Shown here piece by piece: positions 45,601 to 57,780 of a DNA stretch of 64,000 nucleotides (positions are counted from its first letter, which is position 1; each line of letters opens with the position of its first letter). Made by a program: the position numbers and the translations under genes. The stretch is from Amorphophallus konjac (Eukaryota > Streptophyta > Magnoliopsida > Alismatales > Araceae): contig CM040118.1 of NCBI GenBank assembly GCA_022559845.1, positions 155,888,331 to 155,952,330 of the forward strand, read 5' to 3'. The notes below the pieces were generated by a model. That model had not been told where the DNA came from. It saw only the letters and a list, made by a program, of their open reading frames with translations, and did no database searches.

Positions 45601-47357
45601 TTCACCTTTCTAAGTCAAGATATAAAGACAATCAAAATAAAGGAAAGAAAGGATGGAGAGGTGTGTGTGTGATCGTGATTGCCACCAAGACATGGGGTAC
45701 CGAAGAGTACTACGCACCTTTGAAAGGGAGAAGACACTCGCCCAAAGTGCAACGCTGGCAGTGGTAGATGGTCCTGGAAGAACCGCTCAGTGGATTGCAC
45801 AGCCGCTCGATAGGCCACTCCAACGTTGGAGAAGGAAGCGGGATGAAGACTGGACTAGCGACAACACGGTCTACGGAAGGCCGCCGGAAGGCATTGCACG
45901 GTCCGATATGGGCCGTGTATCCTTGTAGACGGATGGATGAAGACCGTGTGATGCTGCCAAACTCCAAGATGTAGGACTTGATCCTCCACCCCTTCCGTCT
46001 GGCCAGAGGGGATGGGCCTCGTGCTGTGCTGATGCTGACCTGCGCAACAACGTAGACAACAAGCAAACAAAACCCAAATTAGCCCTGAAATGTGTAGCAA
46101 CTATAAAATAGAACGGAAAATCAACATAATGGCATGGAATGGGCGATACCTGGGGTGGTTTTTAAACCCCTGTAGGGCGTGAAAACGATAGGAGGGTGTG
46201 AAAATGATGTGAAACAGTGGAAAATGTTGATGAAAAGGTAATGAAAAGAAGCATGCAATGGATGAAAAGATAACTAAGAGCCTAGACCAAACACAAAACG
46301 AAATGACTACTCCCTTAAACCGGAGGCTTAAAAGGATGTAGAAAGCCTCCCTCCCTAGCTACAGCTCGCTCAACAATTCGACAGAGCTTCGACGTCGACG
46401 TTGGATCTCCCCCCCCTTTCAAGCCTGGACTAGGGGTTCTATTTATAGACCCTGAAAGTCCAACCCCGAAATTGGGTTTTCCACTGGATATTAATCTGAG
46501 ATTATTAAACAAAATCCGTTGATAATACTCTAATCTTCCACCAGGATCAAATGGCACCCCATTTGGTGGAGAAACCGCGGAGAAATGGGTGGGAGGAGTT
46601 AGGGGTTTAACCACGGATGGAGAGAGAAAAACCAAACAATCCATAGATCTCGGGCCTTTACACAGTCGCGCGATAGGCCGCTCAGTCATGTACACGGTCC
46701 ATTGCTAGACCGTCTAATGCTGTCGGTGATAAACAAATAAAATAGGAAATTATCCAATTACCCACCGAACTGACCGGCTATCACGGCGCTGGACTCTTTC
46801 GGATAGGACGGTGTAACGATAGACCACTCAATGATGGAATGGTCTAATGATAGGCCATGTAAAACGTGGCGGTGATAAATTGAGAAAAATAGGATAAATA
46901 AATAATTATCTGAAAAACCCACTTGTTTAGGACTCTGGGATATGAACGGTCTAAAGATACACCGTTCAATGGCAGTAAACGGCTGCACTAAGACCGTGCA
47001 AAGGTTTGTCGGTGGAAATTCATAAAATCAAAAAAATATCCAATAAATTATTATGAGCTTATAAACGGTTCCAAATAGACCGCCCAACCACTGAATGGCC
47101 CATCGCTAGACCGTGTACAGTCTGGACGTTAGAAATTAATAAAATGGGATAAACGAGCCTATTTACCCCCAAAACCAAGCAAAATCAAGGCCCATTAAGC
47201 CCGAATTCGAGAACAGACCTAATTAGGGAGGGAGATATCCATAGAATAAGCCCAAAGATGTGCATGGAAATCACCCAATGAGTAATGGACAACTCAAGGC
47301 ATCAACAAATGGTGGTAAGAGTAATGACCCAACTCATAGGTAAAAAAATGGGTGTCA
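45600..47357 (-). repeat. Putative 3' LTR of a - strand element, with dyad array F
   Basis: On the - strand it would start TGACACCCATTTTTTT at 47357, just after AGAGGGGCAACTAT, a purine-rich tract plausible as a PPT. A TATAAATA box lies at 46448-46441 on the - strand. The left boundary is not resolved. Arms of the form CGGTCTA / TAGACCG recur at about 45782-45930 and 46657-47110. Frames in 45710-46695 on both strands have no recognisable domain. Confidence 0.45.
46657..47120. repeat. Dyad-motif array F (CGGTC...TAGACCG)
   Basis: About eight units near 46660, 46690, 46806, 46836, 46946, 46976, 47073 and 47094, for example ACGGTCCATTGCTAGACCGT and ACGGTCTAAAGATACACCGT. Arms of 6-7 bp enclose 6-8 bp. 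Looser copies occur at 45782-45930. Confidence 0.65.
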
Positions 47358-50318
47358 ATAGTTGCCCCTCTGTAACGTCCTCTTTGCAGGGGACCGAGCG
47401 GAGGTGAAGCGAAAGCGAAATAGAACATGGAGATGAAGCGAAAAATGACGCGAAACGAACTGAAAAGCGAGTGTTAAGGTAAAAGACACCCGTTCCATTG
47501 CCAACAAGCGATAGGAAATTTCCTGAAAACTCTGAACCAAACACAAGGAACGATCGGACCAAAACGACACCAGTCTAGAGAAACTAACTAAACGAAAAGG
47601 AAAACACACGATCAACCTCATGGGGGACACAATCCCTCGGACCAATGAGGGGACCGGAGCAAGCAGTGAAAAGTAAAGAAACATACTAAAACTCCAGACG
47701 GGGACCTTCAGTCAACCAAACCAGGTGAACAGACTAGTGAAAACCTTCCAACTCTGAGTGAAATATTTCCTCCTACTCGAAACCATGAACGCACAATCAT
47801 CCATCATAAATGACACATTTTCAGACAGACCATGGGTCGTGAATGCTCAAAAGATACGTATGATGCATGCTGGGCTAAAATAAAAGAAATCATTAAAACA
47901 AATGCAAAGAAAGTCATAAAAAATAAAAAATACTCGAGAATAATATTGCTAGACTGGAACGACTAGGGTCAGGACACTATCTGCAACCACAGCATGCAAG
48001 ATAGAACCGTCGTCCCCCAATCCTCCCAACCTTACGGCCTATCCGATGATTAAACACGTGAACCTAGATCATCATCATTTTTGTTATAGGGGAACGTTAG
48101 ATCCTGGAACACGTGAATGACCAGTCGGTTCTCGAGATAATATAATATAGATACCATATAGTAATGCAATAATGAGAAGGGGTAGAGAGCCATACCTGAC
48201 TTACCTGTGCAGGCAAAACGGCATTTTTTGGATTTTCATTTTCTGATTTTTATGGATTTTTATCATAAGACAACCAACGACATGAATAAGCAATCATGAA
48301 TAGAGTGAAAACATAACGACCAAATGAACGAAAAATAACATAACATAATGAAGAATGAATGAACAAGCAAAACATGCAAAGCACCACATAAACAAACAAC
48401 AAGCATGAGAACGGAGAAAATGGGGGGCACGGTAGCACACGGCGGGACAACACACCATGCAGAATGAAGCCATATGTAGCGGGACAGAAATACGTAGGAA
48501 AAGGACGTCTAAGACAACCAAGGGGAGACATAACGCATGTGAAACAACCACAACTGGGACAAGGACTTATGCAACATATGGCCGAACGAGACAACACGCG
48601 GAACTAGAATATGCATGAGATGACCCTAGGGGATAAAACACCCGGACGATGACCACAAGGGGACAACACGGGAAATGACAAAATATGCTCTTCAATCAAA
48701 CCCAAGATCTGACGAAGTAGAACCGCCGGGTTCGCAACAGTGAGGCAAAGAGCCCTCTCTCATGAAGATATGATCACAAGCTGAGCGAAGCAAAGCATGA
48801 GAAGGACATGAACTTCGGAACAGATCGGGGGACAAGCTTGAAGAAAGAGGGGACAGATCAGAAAAATATGAACAGGAGACAGAGCAATAAGATAGAACCA
48901 GGAAGCTTGAACACCTGCGACCTGCACACTTAGTAAACAAATCATACCTGTCATTAAAACAAAAGAGAAAAAGGAACAGAAGATAAATATTTTTGGATTT
49001 TTGACAATTTTCTAATTTTTAATTGGATTTTGAACAATCTTTGAATTTTTTTGAAATTTTTTGTTTTTTGACAATATTTGATTTTTTTTTATTTTGGTAA
49101 TATTTGATTTTTTTTGGAAAAAAACTATCTGCAGCAGCTAAGGACAGGTTCAAACTACTTGCCAAGGGTCGGTGTTCCTCCCCCTCTTGTTAAAGGTTTC
49201 CCTTGAGCAGGGCGTGTATTTGAGAGTGGCTCGCCATAACCAACCGCTTCCAAAGAACGGTGCCCCTACTAAGGCCATACCTGGGATTCATCCTAGCCTA
49301 AGAGCGAGGAATAGAAGAAAATCGGGAGACAAGCTTTGTGCAGGATAGGAAATATCAAGACTTGACTTCCTTCCAGGGCATCACCCCTCAAAGAGTAGCC
49401 CTGTTGTGCTGGGGCTTTATGTCTTTTTACATTGATTTTCATATATAATTTTGACATAGCCCTTATTGGCCAAATATTGAAATAAAACTCACTTTTGATT
49501 TTGATACACACATGATGCTACACTACCCTTCACCGTTTTACGCGAATCTCATCTCTTGTCTTAGGAGAAGTAGGCCCGGTTACTAGGATCAGAGGTATTT
49601 TTCATGGTATTTTTCATTCATTGCGTTTTCTAAGACTGCCCCTATTTGAAACCTCTCTCGTATTGGGGAATGCTTAGGTTGGTCATCTCATCCGCCGATC
49701 TCTTGCCCTTGCACTTGGCCGAGCAAAGAAGAGAAAAAGCCTTCGTGCATACCCATAGTATGGCCAAAGCAGCAATGGTGTTGCTTCAGAAAATTGACTA
49801 TGGCTCTCCGTGAAGTGTGTGGAAAATCCATGCAAAAAAGGGGTCACCCTCAACGATTGGGGGAAAGAACTAGACTCCCAGCATTAAGTTATCACCAGTC
49901 TAAGATGCTGCAGAAGCAACTCATTTGACTAAGCAAACTAACTAAAGCCTAGTGCCACTCATTCACATCGAGGAACCAGCACTATAAGCGCGTGCAGGAA
50001 TGACAGAGTAATAGCAATGATAACATGTTCTTGCACAAAACAAAATAAAAGATACCTTTGCAAATCCATGGTGTGGAAATCGGCATCCTGAAGCAATTTC
50101 GATCATCGAGCTTTGAGAAGCGCGAGCATTGTCTTCCTTGCTTGCCAGGATAAAGGATGAAAGGGGAGCAAAGGATTGGATTCCTCGACACAGAGGAGTG
50201 GCAGACATCATACTGGACGAAGAAGGGATAAAAAAGGAAGAGAGACGAGGGCTAGAACTCCCTCGTTAAGACACTGAGGCCCTGATAAACAAGGAACCAG
50301 ATACGGAATAACCGGAGA
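47358..50318. other. Non-coding internal region of the same - strand element
   Basis: No conserved protein domain in any frame. Contains a T-rich block with repeated GGATTTTTGACAATTT-like phrases at about 48985-49130. A single ACGCC-type word occurs near 49210. Probably the 3' internal part of a Tat-type element whose pol is beyond the chromovirus insertion at 51221; this is inferred from position. Confidence 0.35.
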
Positions 50319-50940
50319 TTAACTTAGATCAAGGTGGACTAAAGCCTCAAAAATAGCAAGAAAAAGGGCAAGAACCCCGAAAGGGTGAGGAGGAGTAAGA
50401 AGAAAGAGAAGAATAAGAATCATCCGACATGGTCGGAGAAGGAGAGTAGCGATCAGCCGCTGGAGGTGGGGAAGAAGATGCATGAACACCCGACAAGGTC
50501 GGGGAAGGGAAATCGTAAACACCGGACATGGTCGGGGAAAGGGCACGAAAAACACCCGACAGGGTCGGCAAAAGAGTACGAGGAGTAAACCCCGGAGATA
50601 CCCATGGAGGAGAATCAGAAGAAGTCCCGCGATCAAGAAGATAAGATAACATAGGCCGCAACTTAGAATAATGAAAATGTGGAAGATCGGGCGGCTCCAA
50701 ACTAGGAAAAGGGAAGCGGGGGTTCACTAACCCAGGAAGAGAGGAGAAGATGATCGAAGTAGGATTGGACGAAGGAAGATACACCATCCAAGGGTGGGAG
50801 CTGAGCAATAGAAATGAGGAATGAAAGGAAGAGGAAGAGGAAGAAGTGGACCCCTGAGTGCGCACTACGCGGCCCTTAAACTTGCGCCGCTGCCTCTTCT
50901 TAGTGGAAATCTCTTTGAAACGAACCCGCCTGGCACGGAC
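50319..50940 (-). CDS. Ser/Pro-rich hypothetical ORF with basic N-terminus and 11-residue repeats
   Basis: Open on the - strand from about 50940 (no ATG; frame opens after a TAG) to the stop at 50319. The N-terminal part is strongly basic (STKKRQRRKFKGR), resembling a nuclear localisation signal; a Ser run and a Pro/Ser/Leu-rich body follow. Four PT(L/M)SG(V)-type repeats lie at 50421-50568, three of them 33 bp apart. No known domain recognised. It may be an exon of a TE-borne antisense gene or chance coding; its bias toward Ser/Pro makes a structured enzyme unlikely. Confidence 0.35.
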
Positions 50941-51220
50941 CTAGACTTTTAAACTTCTTGATTTGTAGTGTCTTCTCAGATAGCGGGCCCACCTGGCGGA
51001 TGGCTTGGCCCGGTTATGAACATGCGGCTTTATCGGGGCGGTTGCCCCTAGACACGGGGTGCTAACCATGGGCGGACATTCCTAAACAATTAGCTCCTTG
51101 TGATGATTACCAGAAAACCGTGGAGTTTTGTTGCTTGGCATTAGAATCATGAGATTCGGCATCTCCATTCGGTCGTTGGGCATGAAACATAACTCCCTTA
51201 CAAAAAGTGCAGGACAAAGC
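50941..51220. other. Spacer left of the chromovirus LTR
   Basis: No gene. Ends ...GGACAAAGC directly before the TGTAACAACCC end of the chromovirus LTR; AAAGC would be the left target-site copy, but the right copy is outside the window. Confidence 0.4.
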
Positions 51221-53645
51221 TGTAACAACCCGAAATCTGAACACCGGGAAGGCCCCATAGCCCGAATCTCGAACCGCCACCCACGAGCCCGAAGACTTGG
51301 AAGGGTTGAAAAGAAGGTGAGGAGATACACAAGAATCTAAAATAATTGCAGCGCTATGCTGATTAAATGAATTAAGCAGGAAGCAATTAATGACATTAAT
51401 TAAATTACATGGTCCATAATAATAACAACAGTCTAAAATATAACAGTAGTCCACAACTAGTACAGTCCAAAGAGAAAAGTACAACTACACGGGACATACC
51501 CTGGAACTAGCAACTGGAAACTAACCCTGGGCACCTGAACCACGTGGAGCCCCGCAAGCGCTCCCCTGAAGCCGCGTCTCACCTGAAACATGGAAAACAC
51601 GTAGGGAATGAGCCTCAAAACAGAAGGCTCAGTAGGGATCACCTCGCAAACCGAGAAACTACATGGAAAGTAACTGCAAGCTACCACTACGGCTAGTACC
51701 GAACACACGGCACAAAAATTGAGATAACTCGTCAAGATGGGAGAGAAACCCAAGAGTTGCTACCACACAAAGACAGGAGTACCAACCCACTAAAAGTAAG
51801 GCCGGATGCATCCACTGATGACTTAAACAGCGGCTCGGGTGTCTCCCTCCGGCCCAGCGGGAACTGAGACACCGTACAAGTAACCACAGAACAAGTGACT
51901 AGTTGGGGTCGCACTCGTCAGCGCGGGTCCAACCGCCCCCAACCACGTGTGCATACACAGACCATACGTCCTAGGTCTGGCCCTCTGACTAGTTTTCCCC
52001 TCAACCAGACTCTGGCGTCAAACGTGGGGCCTGACGGAAACCAGTCTAAAAACCGTCTCTCAGGGTAGCCTCGCCACCACTCCCTAGTGGGACCACTCGC
52101 GTGTCGGAAGGCTACGACTAGTGGAGGGTCACCTAAAGAGTAGACTCTCTAGTCAACAGAAAACAACGTCTAAACCGGACAAAGTACAAGGACCGCTCAT
52201 CGTACCGACACCGACTCACGGTGACACGAGCTGAGAACACCAACTCCCGGGAACCCACGACACCCTAACGTGTTGTCCCCACATGATGCCCAGCATCAGT
52301 CAGACCATGGGTCAGCACGTGGATCGAGATCCACTAACCCAGGACTCGAATTGGCAAAACATAACTCCAGTCAGACATGAACCTCTGGCGGTCTACCTTT
52401 AGGCCACCACAGAGGCTAGCAGTCCAGAATTGGGCCCCCACAGGGACTATAGCAGTCCAACGATAGGCCGCCACACTCTGGGTTGCGAAAGAACAGGCGG
52501 TCCTACCCAGGTCAGCCACAGGGATGAGGCGGGCGTACCATCGGCCGCAGACCCAAAAAGCTTCCAACGGTCAAAAACCAACGCTTAAAACATCTCGAAG
52601 GCCACGCTGGCCGACTGGGCTTAGCGGTCGGACCTTCGGCCACCACTTGGGCTCTGGCGGCTCATCGTGAGGCCACCATGCCCAACCCACGCACGGAAAG
52701 ACTGAAATGGTCGAACGGGGATCGCCTGAAGGGTGTGGCGGTCACTGGAAGGGCCGCCACAGACCCTGAAAACCAAGAACGGCGGGAAAACCCCAAATTC
52801 GCCATTCCACGCCCCATTCACCCCTGGGTGAAGGGGAAACAAAAGGGAAACTTGTTCCCAATCCCCCAATGCATCTTTTGATGCCCACAAACCACGAAAA
52901 CATGCATTGGAACGCTAGATCGGGCGCTCACACCCCAAAATATGATTTTTCCTTCCCGACTCAAAATAGCCCACACTCGACCTCGCCTCGGCCTATGAAT
53001 CATAGGGAAGGTAAATATCGAGCTAAGGACCATCACCCTACCTCGGATTCGTCCGAAACACGGCGGATCACCGCCGATCTTCAAAAACCCGCTTAAACCT
53101 TCATGAGCTCCCACGATCTCACCGATCACCGCACGCCGCCGCGATCACCACGCCGCCGCCGTCGCCACCACGTCGTCGCCCACCGCCGTCTATAGCCAGA
53201 GGGGAGCACGCTGGGGTCGTCGCCGGAAGAGGAGGGGGGCCACAGTCGTGTGCGCTCACGGGAGAGAAAGGGAGGAAGAAGAAGAAGAAAGAAAAAGGGG
53301 GAAAGAAAAAGAGATGGGATTATATAGAAAATCCCGATTTTATGAAAAATATGAAAAAATAGAAAAATATAATGCCGCGATCGTTGGAACACGCTGATCA
53401 TCGTGGTACAATCCCTAAGTAGGTGAACAACCTGGTTTACCCGCTATGGGGTTCCGTAGGTCCTGTCAGGGGAAAATATGGGAAACCGCGGAACACGTTC
53501 CGGGACCTCCGAAACTGATCCGAAACGCACGGATCCGAACCCAAAAAATGTCCGAAAGATAATTCCGGGCAAAATGAGAATAAATTCTCTGAGAAAATAG
53601 ATCTGGGACCCAAAAAGAAGGATCCGATAGGTCCGGGATATTACA
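51221..53645 (-). repeat. 3' LTR of a - strand Tekay/Del-type chromovirus (2425 bp)
   Basis: On the - strand: PPT AAGGGGGGAGGGC (53658-53646), then LTR TGTAATATCCCGG...GGGTTGTTACA ending at 51221. A TATA box sits in the near-palindrome GGGATTATATAGAAAATCCC (53316-53335), about 315 bp into the LTR, and dyad array G at 52386-52762. LTR start and PPT resemble those of the LARD-like element at 12644-12675. Confidence 0.85.
52386..52762. repeat. Dyad-motif array G (TGGCGGTC...GGCCGCCA)
   Basis: Six units at about 52386, 52451, 52493, 52622, 52655 and 52735. Form: (T)GGCGGTC, 6-8 bases, AGGCC(G/A)CCAC. Unit 52735 (GTGGCGGTC ACTGGAAG GGCCGCCAC) is the best preserved. Confidence 0.8.
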
Positions 53646-53718
53646 GCCCTCCCCCCTTAAACAAATTTCATCCTCAAAATTTAAAATGAAGCACATGGGA
53701 AGAAAAGAAAAGGGAAAG

Positions 53719-56599
53719 TCACTCGAACATGTAAGGGAACTGCTGACGCATCTCGTCCTCACGCTCCCAAGAAGCCTCACCGCCAGAGTGCCGCTGCCAC
53801 ACTACCTTAACCAGAGGGATAACCTTGTTCCGCAGGTGCTACTCTCGCCAATCCTCAATACAGATAGGCAACTCTGGTAGAGATAGATCGGGAGTCACCT
53901 CGGGCCAAACCGAATCCTCCAATACATGAGAAATATCGGGCATATACTTCTTCAATATCGTGACATGGAACACGTCATGCACTACTGCAAACTCAGGAGG
54001 TAGCTGCAACTGATAAGCAATCTCACCAATGCGCTCCATGATGAGGAAAGGACCAACATAGCGGGGACTCAGCTTCCTACGCTGTCCAATTCACATCACT
54101 CCCTTCATGGGAGAAACCCTAAAAAATACTCGGTCACCGACCGTGAAACAGAGTGGCTGCCTTCTCCGATCGGCATAACTCTTCTACCGACTCTACACTG
54201 CCAACATGTTCCGACGGACCAGATGCACAACATCAATGCACTGCTGCACCAGCTCCGGTCCCGTCACAACACGCTCACCAACCTCAGACCAATCAAGTGG
54301 AGTCCGACACGGATGCCCGTACAAGGCCTCATAAGGAGCCATCCCAATGCTCGAATGATAGCCGTTGTTGTAGGCAAACTCCACCAATGGTAGATGGTGA
54401 ATCCAACTCCCTTGCCATTCCAGGCACTAGAATCTCAACATGTCCTCTAACATCTGAATGGTCCTCTCCGACTGACCATCTGACTAAGAATGATATGGTG
54501 AGCTAAACGCTAATTCCGTGCCAAGAGCTCGCTGGAAACTCCTCCAGAATCCAGAAGTGAAACACGGATCTTGATCTGACACAATGGAAATGGGAATCCC
54601 ATGCGACGGTACGATCCGCTCCACATAGAGATGAGCCAACTTTGGCACACTGCAGCAGACTTTGATTGGTAGCAACCGAGCCACCTTCGTCAGCCTATCC
54701 ACCAGCATCCAAATACTATCCTGCCCACTCGGAGTCCTCGGCAATCCCACCACAAAATCTGTAGTCACGTGGTCCCATTTCCACGCGGGAACCTCCAAGG
54801 GCTGAAGAGCACCTCTTAGTCACTGATGCTCCGCCTTCACCTGCTGACAGGTCAGGCATCTGGCCACATACTCGGTAATATCTCTCTTTATGCCTGGCTA
54901 CCAGAACTGTCTCTTCAAGTTCCGATACATCTTCGTCGCACCCAGGTGCACAGTGTACCAACTCCCATGAGCCTCTAGTAACACCACATGCCTCACCTGC
55001 TCTTCAGCTGGGACATATAGCATACCACGGAATCTCACAGCTCCGTCCTCGCAGGTTAAGGTCCTTCTGAGTGAACACATACCTCAAACTCTGATGGTCT
55101 ATGAACACCTCGAATTTCTCACCGTACAGATAATGCCTCCAAATCTTCAATGTGAAGATCATAGCCGCTAACTCAAGGTCATGGGTGGGATAGTTTTTCT
55201 CATGTGGCTTCAGCTGCCGAGATGCATAAGCCACAACTCTACCGTGCTGCATCAGCACAGCACCCAACCCGACCCCGGAAGCATTTGTACACACCATAAA
55301 ACCTCCCGATCCAGAAGGCAACACCAACACTCGTGCTGAGGTGAGGAACCTCCTAAGCTCCATAAAGCTCTACTCACACTCACCAGTCCAGACAAACGGC
55401 ACATCCTTCCACGTAAGCCTGGTCATCGGGGCTGCAACACGGAAAAAATCCTGAATAAACCTCCTATAATAACTTGCAAACCCCAAGAAACTCCTAATCT
55501 CCGTCACGGACCTTGGCCTCGGCCACTGCATCACTGCCTCAACCTTGGCTGGATCCACAGAAATACCATCACCAGAAATCACGTGCCCCAAAAAGTGCAC
55601 CTCATGAAGCCAAAACTCACACTTGTTGAGCTTAGCATACAACTAGTGATCTCGCAAAGTCTGCAACGCAACCCTCAAATAGTACAGATGGTCCTCTGCA
55701 GACTGTGAATAAACAAGGATGTCGTCCACAAACATGACCATGAGCTGGTCCAAGTAAGGATGAAACACCCTCTACATCAAATCCATAAACGCTGCAGGGG
55801 CATTGGTGAGCCCAAACGACATCACCAAAAACTCATAATGCCCATATCTCGAGCTAAACATAGTCTTCTCCACGTCAGACTCTCGAATCCGCAACTGATA
55901 ATAACCGAACCACAAATCAATCCACGAGAACACTCGAGCAGACTGAAGCTGGTCGAACAAGTCATCAATCCGCGGCAACGGATACTTGTTCTTAACGGTC
56001 ACCTCATTCAACTACTGGTAGTCAATGCTCCCGAACTACCCATAGCGTGCTGAAAAGTACTCTGCTGCTGGGTAGCCGTGTGCTGACTACGGCCTAACTG
56101 GGACTGCCCCTGGCCTCCCTGTCCTCGGACCTTCTGCATATCCAGCTCCAAAGATGCCGTCATACGAGATGCTGTCTCCAAATTGGTAGCAACTTTCGCC
56201 ATCAGAAGGTGCCTCAGCTCTTGGATGAACTGCTCCGTCTTCACTCCCTCATACTCCATGATATGGGGAGCATAACGGCCTAACTCCATAAACTGAGCCC
56301 TGTACTGCAACACTGACATGTCGCCCTAAACCAGCTCCAAGAACTGATGCATCTTCTGTGTACCAACATATAATGGGCAGTAAGTACGCTCGAAGACAGT
56401 AACGAAGTCTTTCCACACGATCTCCTGAAGTGGACGAGACTGAAAGGATGTCTTCCACTCTGAAGACCACCAATCTCGAGCCATACCCTACAACTGGTTA
56501 TAGGCCAACATCACCATGTCCTCCTCAGCACAACACATGGAACTGAACACTCTTTCCATCTCATCAAGCCGTCTCCTGGCCACATCAGGATCTGGCTGG
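53719..56599 (-). pseudogene. Tekay/Del-type chromovirus gag-pol, heavily decayed with internal deletions
   Basis: From right to left on the - strand: gag (56599 to about 56025, PDPDVARRRLDEMERVF...), joined directly to RT at about 56010 ([20 protein letters not shown]), so the zinc knuckle, protease and RT N-terminus are deleted. RT has VMFVDDILVYS (about 55720) and [16 protein letters not shown]. RNase H begins [16 protein letters not shown], where the first catalytic Asp (normally TDAS) is Asn, and breaks off after FTQKDLNLR near 55060, joined to the pre-integrase segment. Integrase shows the zinc-binding part, TTDFVVGLPRT, SDQDPCFTS and DGQSERTIQM. The C-terminus reads KLSPRYVGPFLIMERIGEIA, passes a TAG at 53839 and ends in a chromodomain-like tail with VKVVWQRHSGGEASWERED (stop at 53719). 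Many further stops. It cannot be functional. Confidence 0.9.
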
Positions 56600-57321
56600 T
56601 GTGGAACGCACTGGATTTCGTGTTCGTGAAAGATATCGGGGTGTTCTTTTTATCGGTTTATCTAGTGCGAGGGCGTGCCAGTCACCTAGGTGACAATGTG
56701 TTCGGGATTCAAGACTGGAGTGGTCCGAAGCCCGGGGTGCACTCCGTCTGATTGATCAGACGATTGTGGGTATCGGGTCGGGACTGGAGACCCGCCGCGC
56801 CATAAAGGCCGCGACGTTAATTACATCCCCTCGGAGAGGGGAAGACCTCTGATTAATCGCCAAGAGAAGGGGCCAAATGACCTAAAGATCATTTTTCATT
56901 AAAGCATGCAAGTTGGGTTGACATGATTTAAACCCTCCGCATCGGTATGCAAAACAGTGTTCAAAACCATACAAATACTTGCTGCGAGTGCGGCAAATTT
57001 AATGCAAGTGCGGGATTAGATCCCGGTATATATATATATATATATCAGTCACTAAAGGACCATCTAGTGTTCGGTCGAGAGTCCATATTCGAAGCATCGA
57101 AGGTAACAACAAATACATTCGGATATCTACCGTAGGTACGGCACGTTTCATGTGGGTGCGGGATCGGATCCCGGAAGAAGTGGGCCAAGCTGATGAACTA
57201 TCGGCCCAAGAGGTGCACGGATCATGACCATGTCGGGGATCCCGAGGTCCACGTCCAATACCACGGGGCATCATTACACAGTCCGGGGGAGCGGGTTGTT
57301 AAGTGTAAAGCCAAAACTTGG

Positions 57322-57370
57322 CAATGTGCGCCCTCGCACGCGGATCGACCTGCGCGGTTAGGTCGCGGGG
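57322..57370 (-). repeat. CG-rich module shared with the Copia LTR
   Basis: Reverse complement matches 39034-39083 of the Copia LTR with two substitutions and one 1 nt gap over about 50 bp. Weaker similarity (CTATAATC...TTG) continues on the CCCCGCG side. The core is the dyad CGACCT...CAGGTCG followed by GATCCGCGTGCGAGGGCGC. Confidence 0.8.
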
Positions 57371-57459
57371 TTCAATATTTGGATTATAGTAGAGGGAGAA
57401 ACTTTTGATTAGTTTTATTCATTAACTTTAATTCTTTTCTCCCATTTGATTAATCATTA

Positions 57460-57780
57460 TCCCCCTTTCAAGCACGCCGGATTAGGTGGTATTGAAGGGG
57501 GGCGCGCTGGTTAAGGATGCTACAAGGGGAAGGGCGCGCCGGTTTAAGGAAGGCCAAGGGGCGCGCCGGAATAGGCCCAATGAGGGGGGGGGGGGCGTCG
57601 GTTAAGGCAAAGAAGGGGAAGCTCCATTTTAATGGTTAAACAAGGCAGAAGGGCACGTATGGTAGAGAAGCTCCCATGGGGGCGCGCCGTTTTAGCGTTC
57701 AAAGGAAATGAGGGGGTTGCGAGAATTGTGTTAAATCGGCGCGGTGAGGGGTGACCGCGCCGGATTAGGCCACGCCGGGA
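57460..57780. repeat. Array H, GGCGCGCC words (left block)
   Basis: Words GGGGCGCGC(C/T)GG(T)TTAAGG recur at about 57500, 57530, 57552, 57590, 57680 and 57742-57775, each typically preceded by a purine run AAGGGG. A G13 run lies at about 57584-57596. A second block of the same words (GGCGCGCCATTTTAAG and variants) is at 59107-59240. Confidence 0.75.

Noticed and set aside
45653..46100. Several overlapping 70-118 codon frames as a host gene
   Set aside because: No conserved domain, similar lengths in opposite strands, and the stretch carries LTR-type dyads and a TATA box further on.
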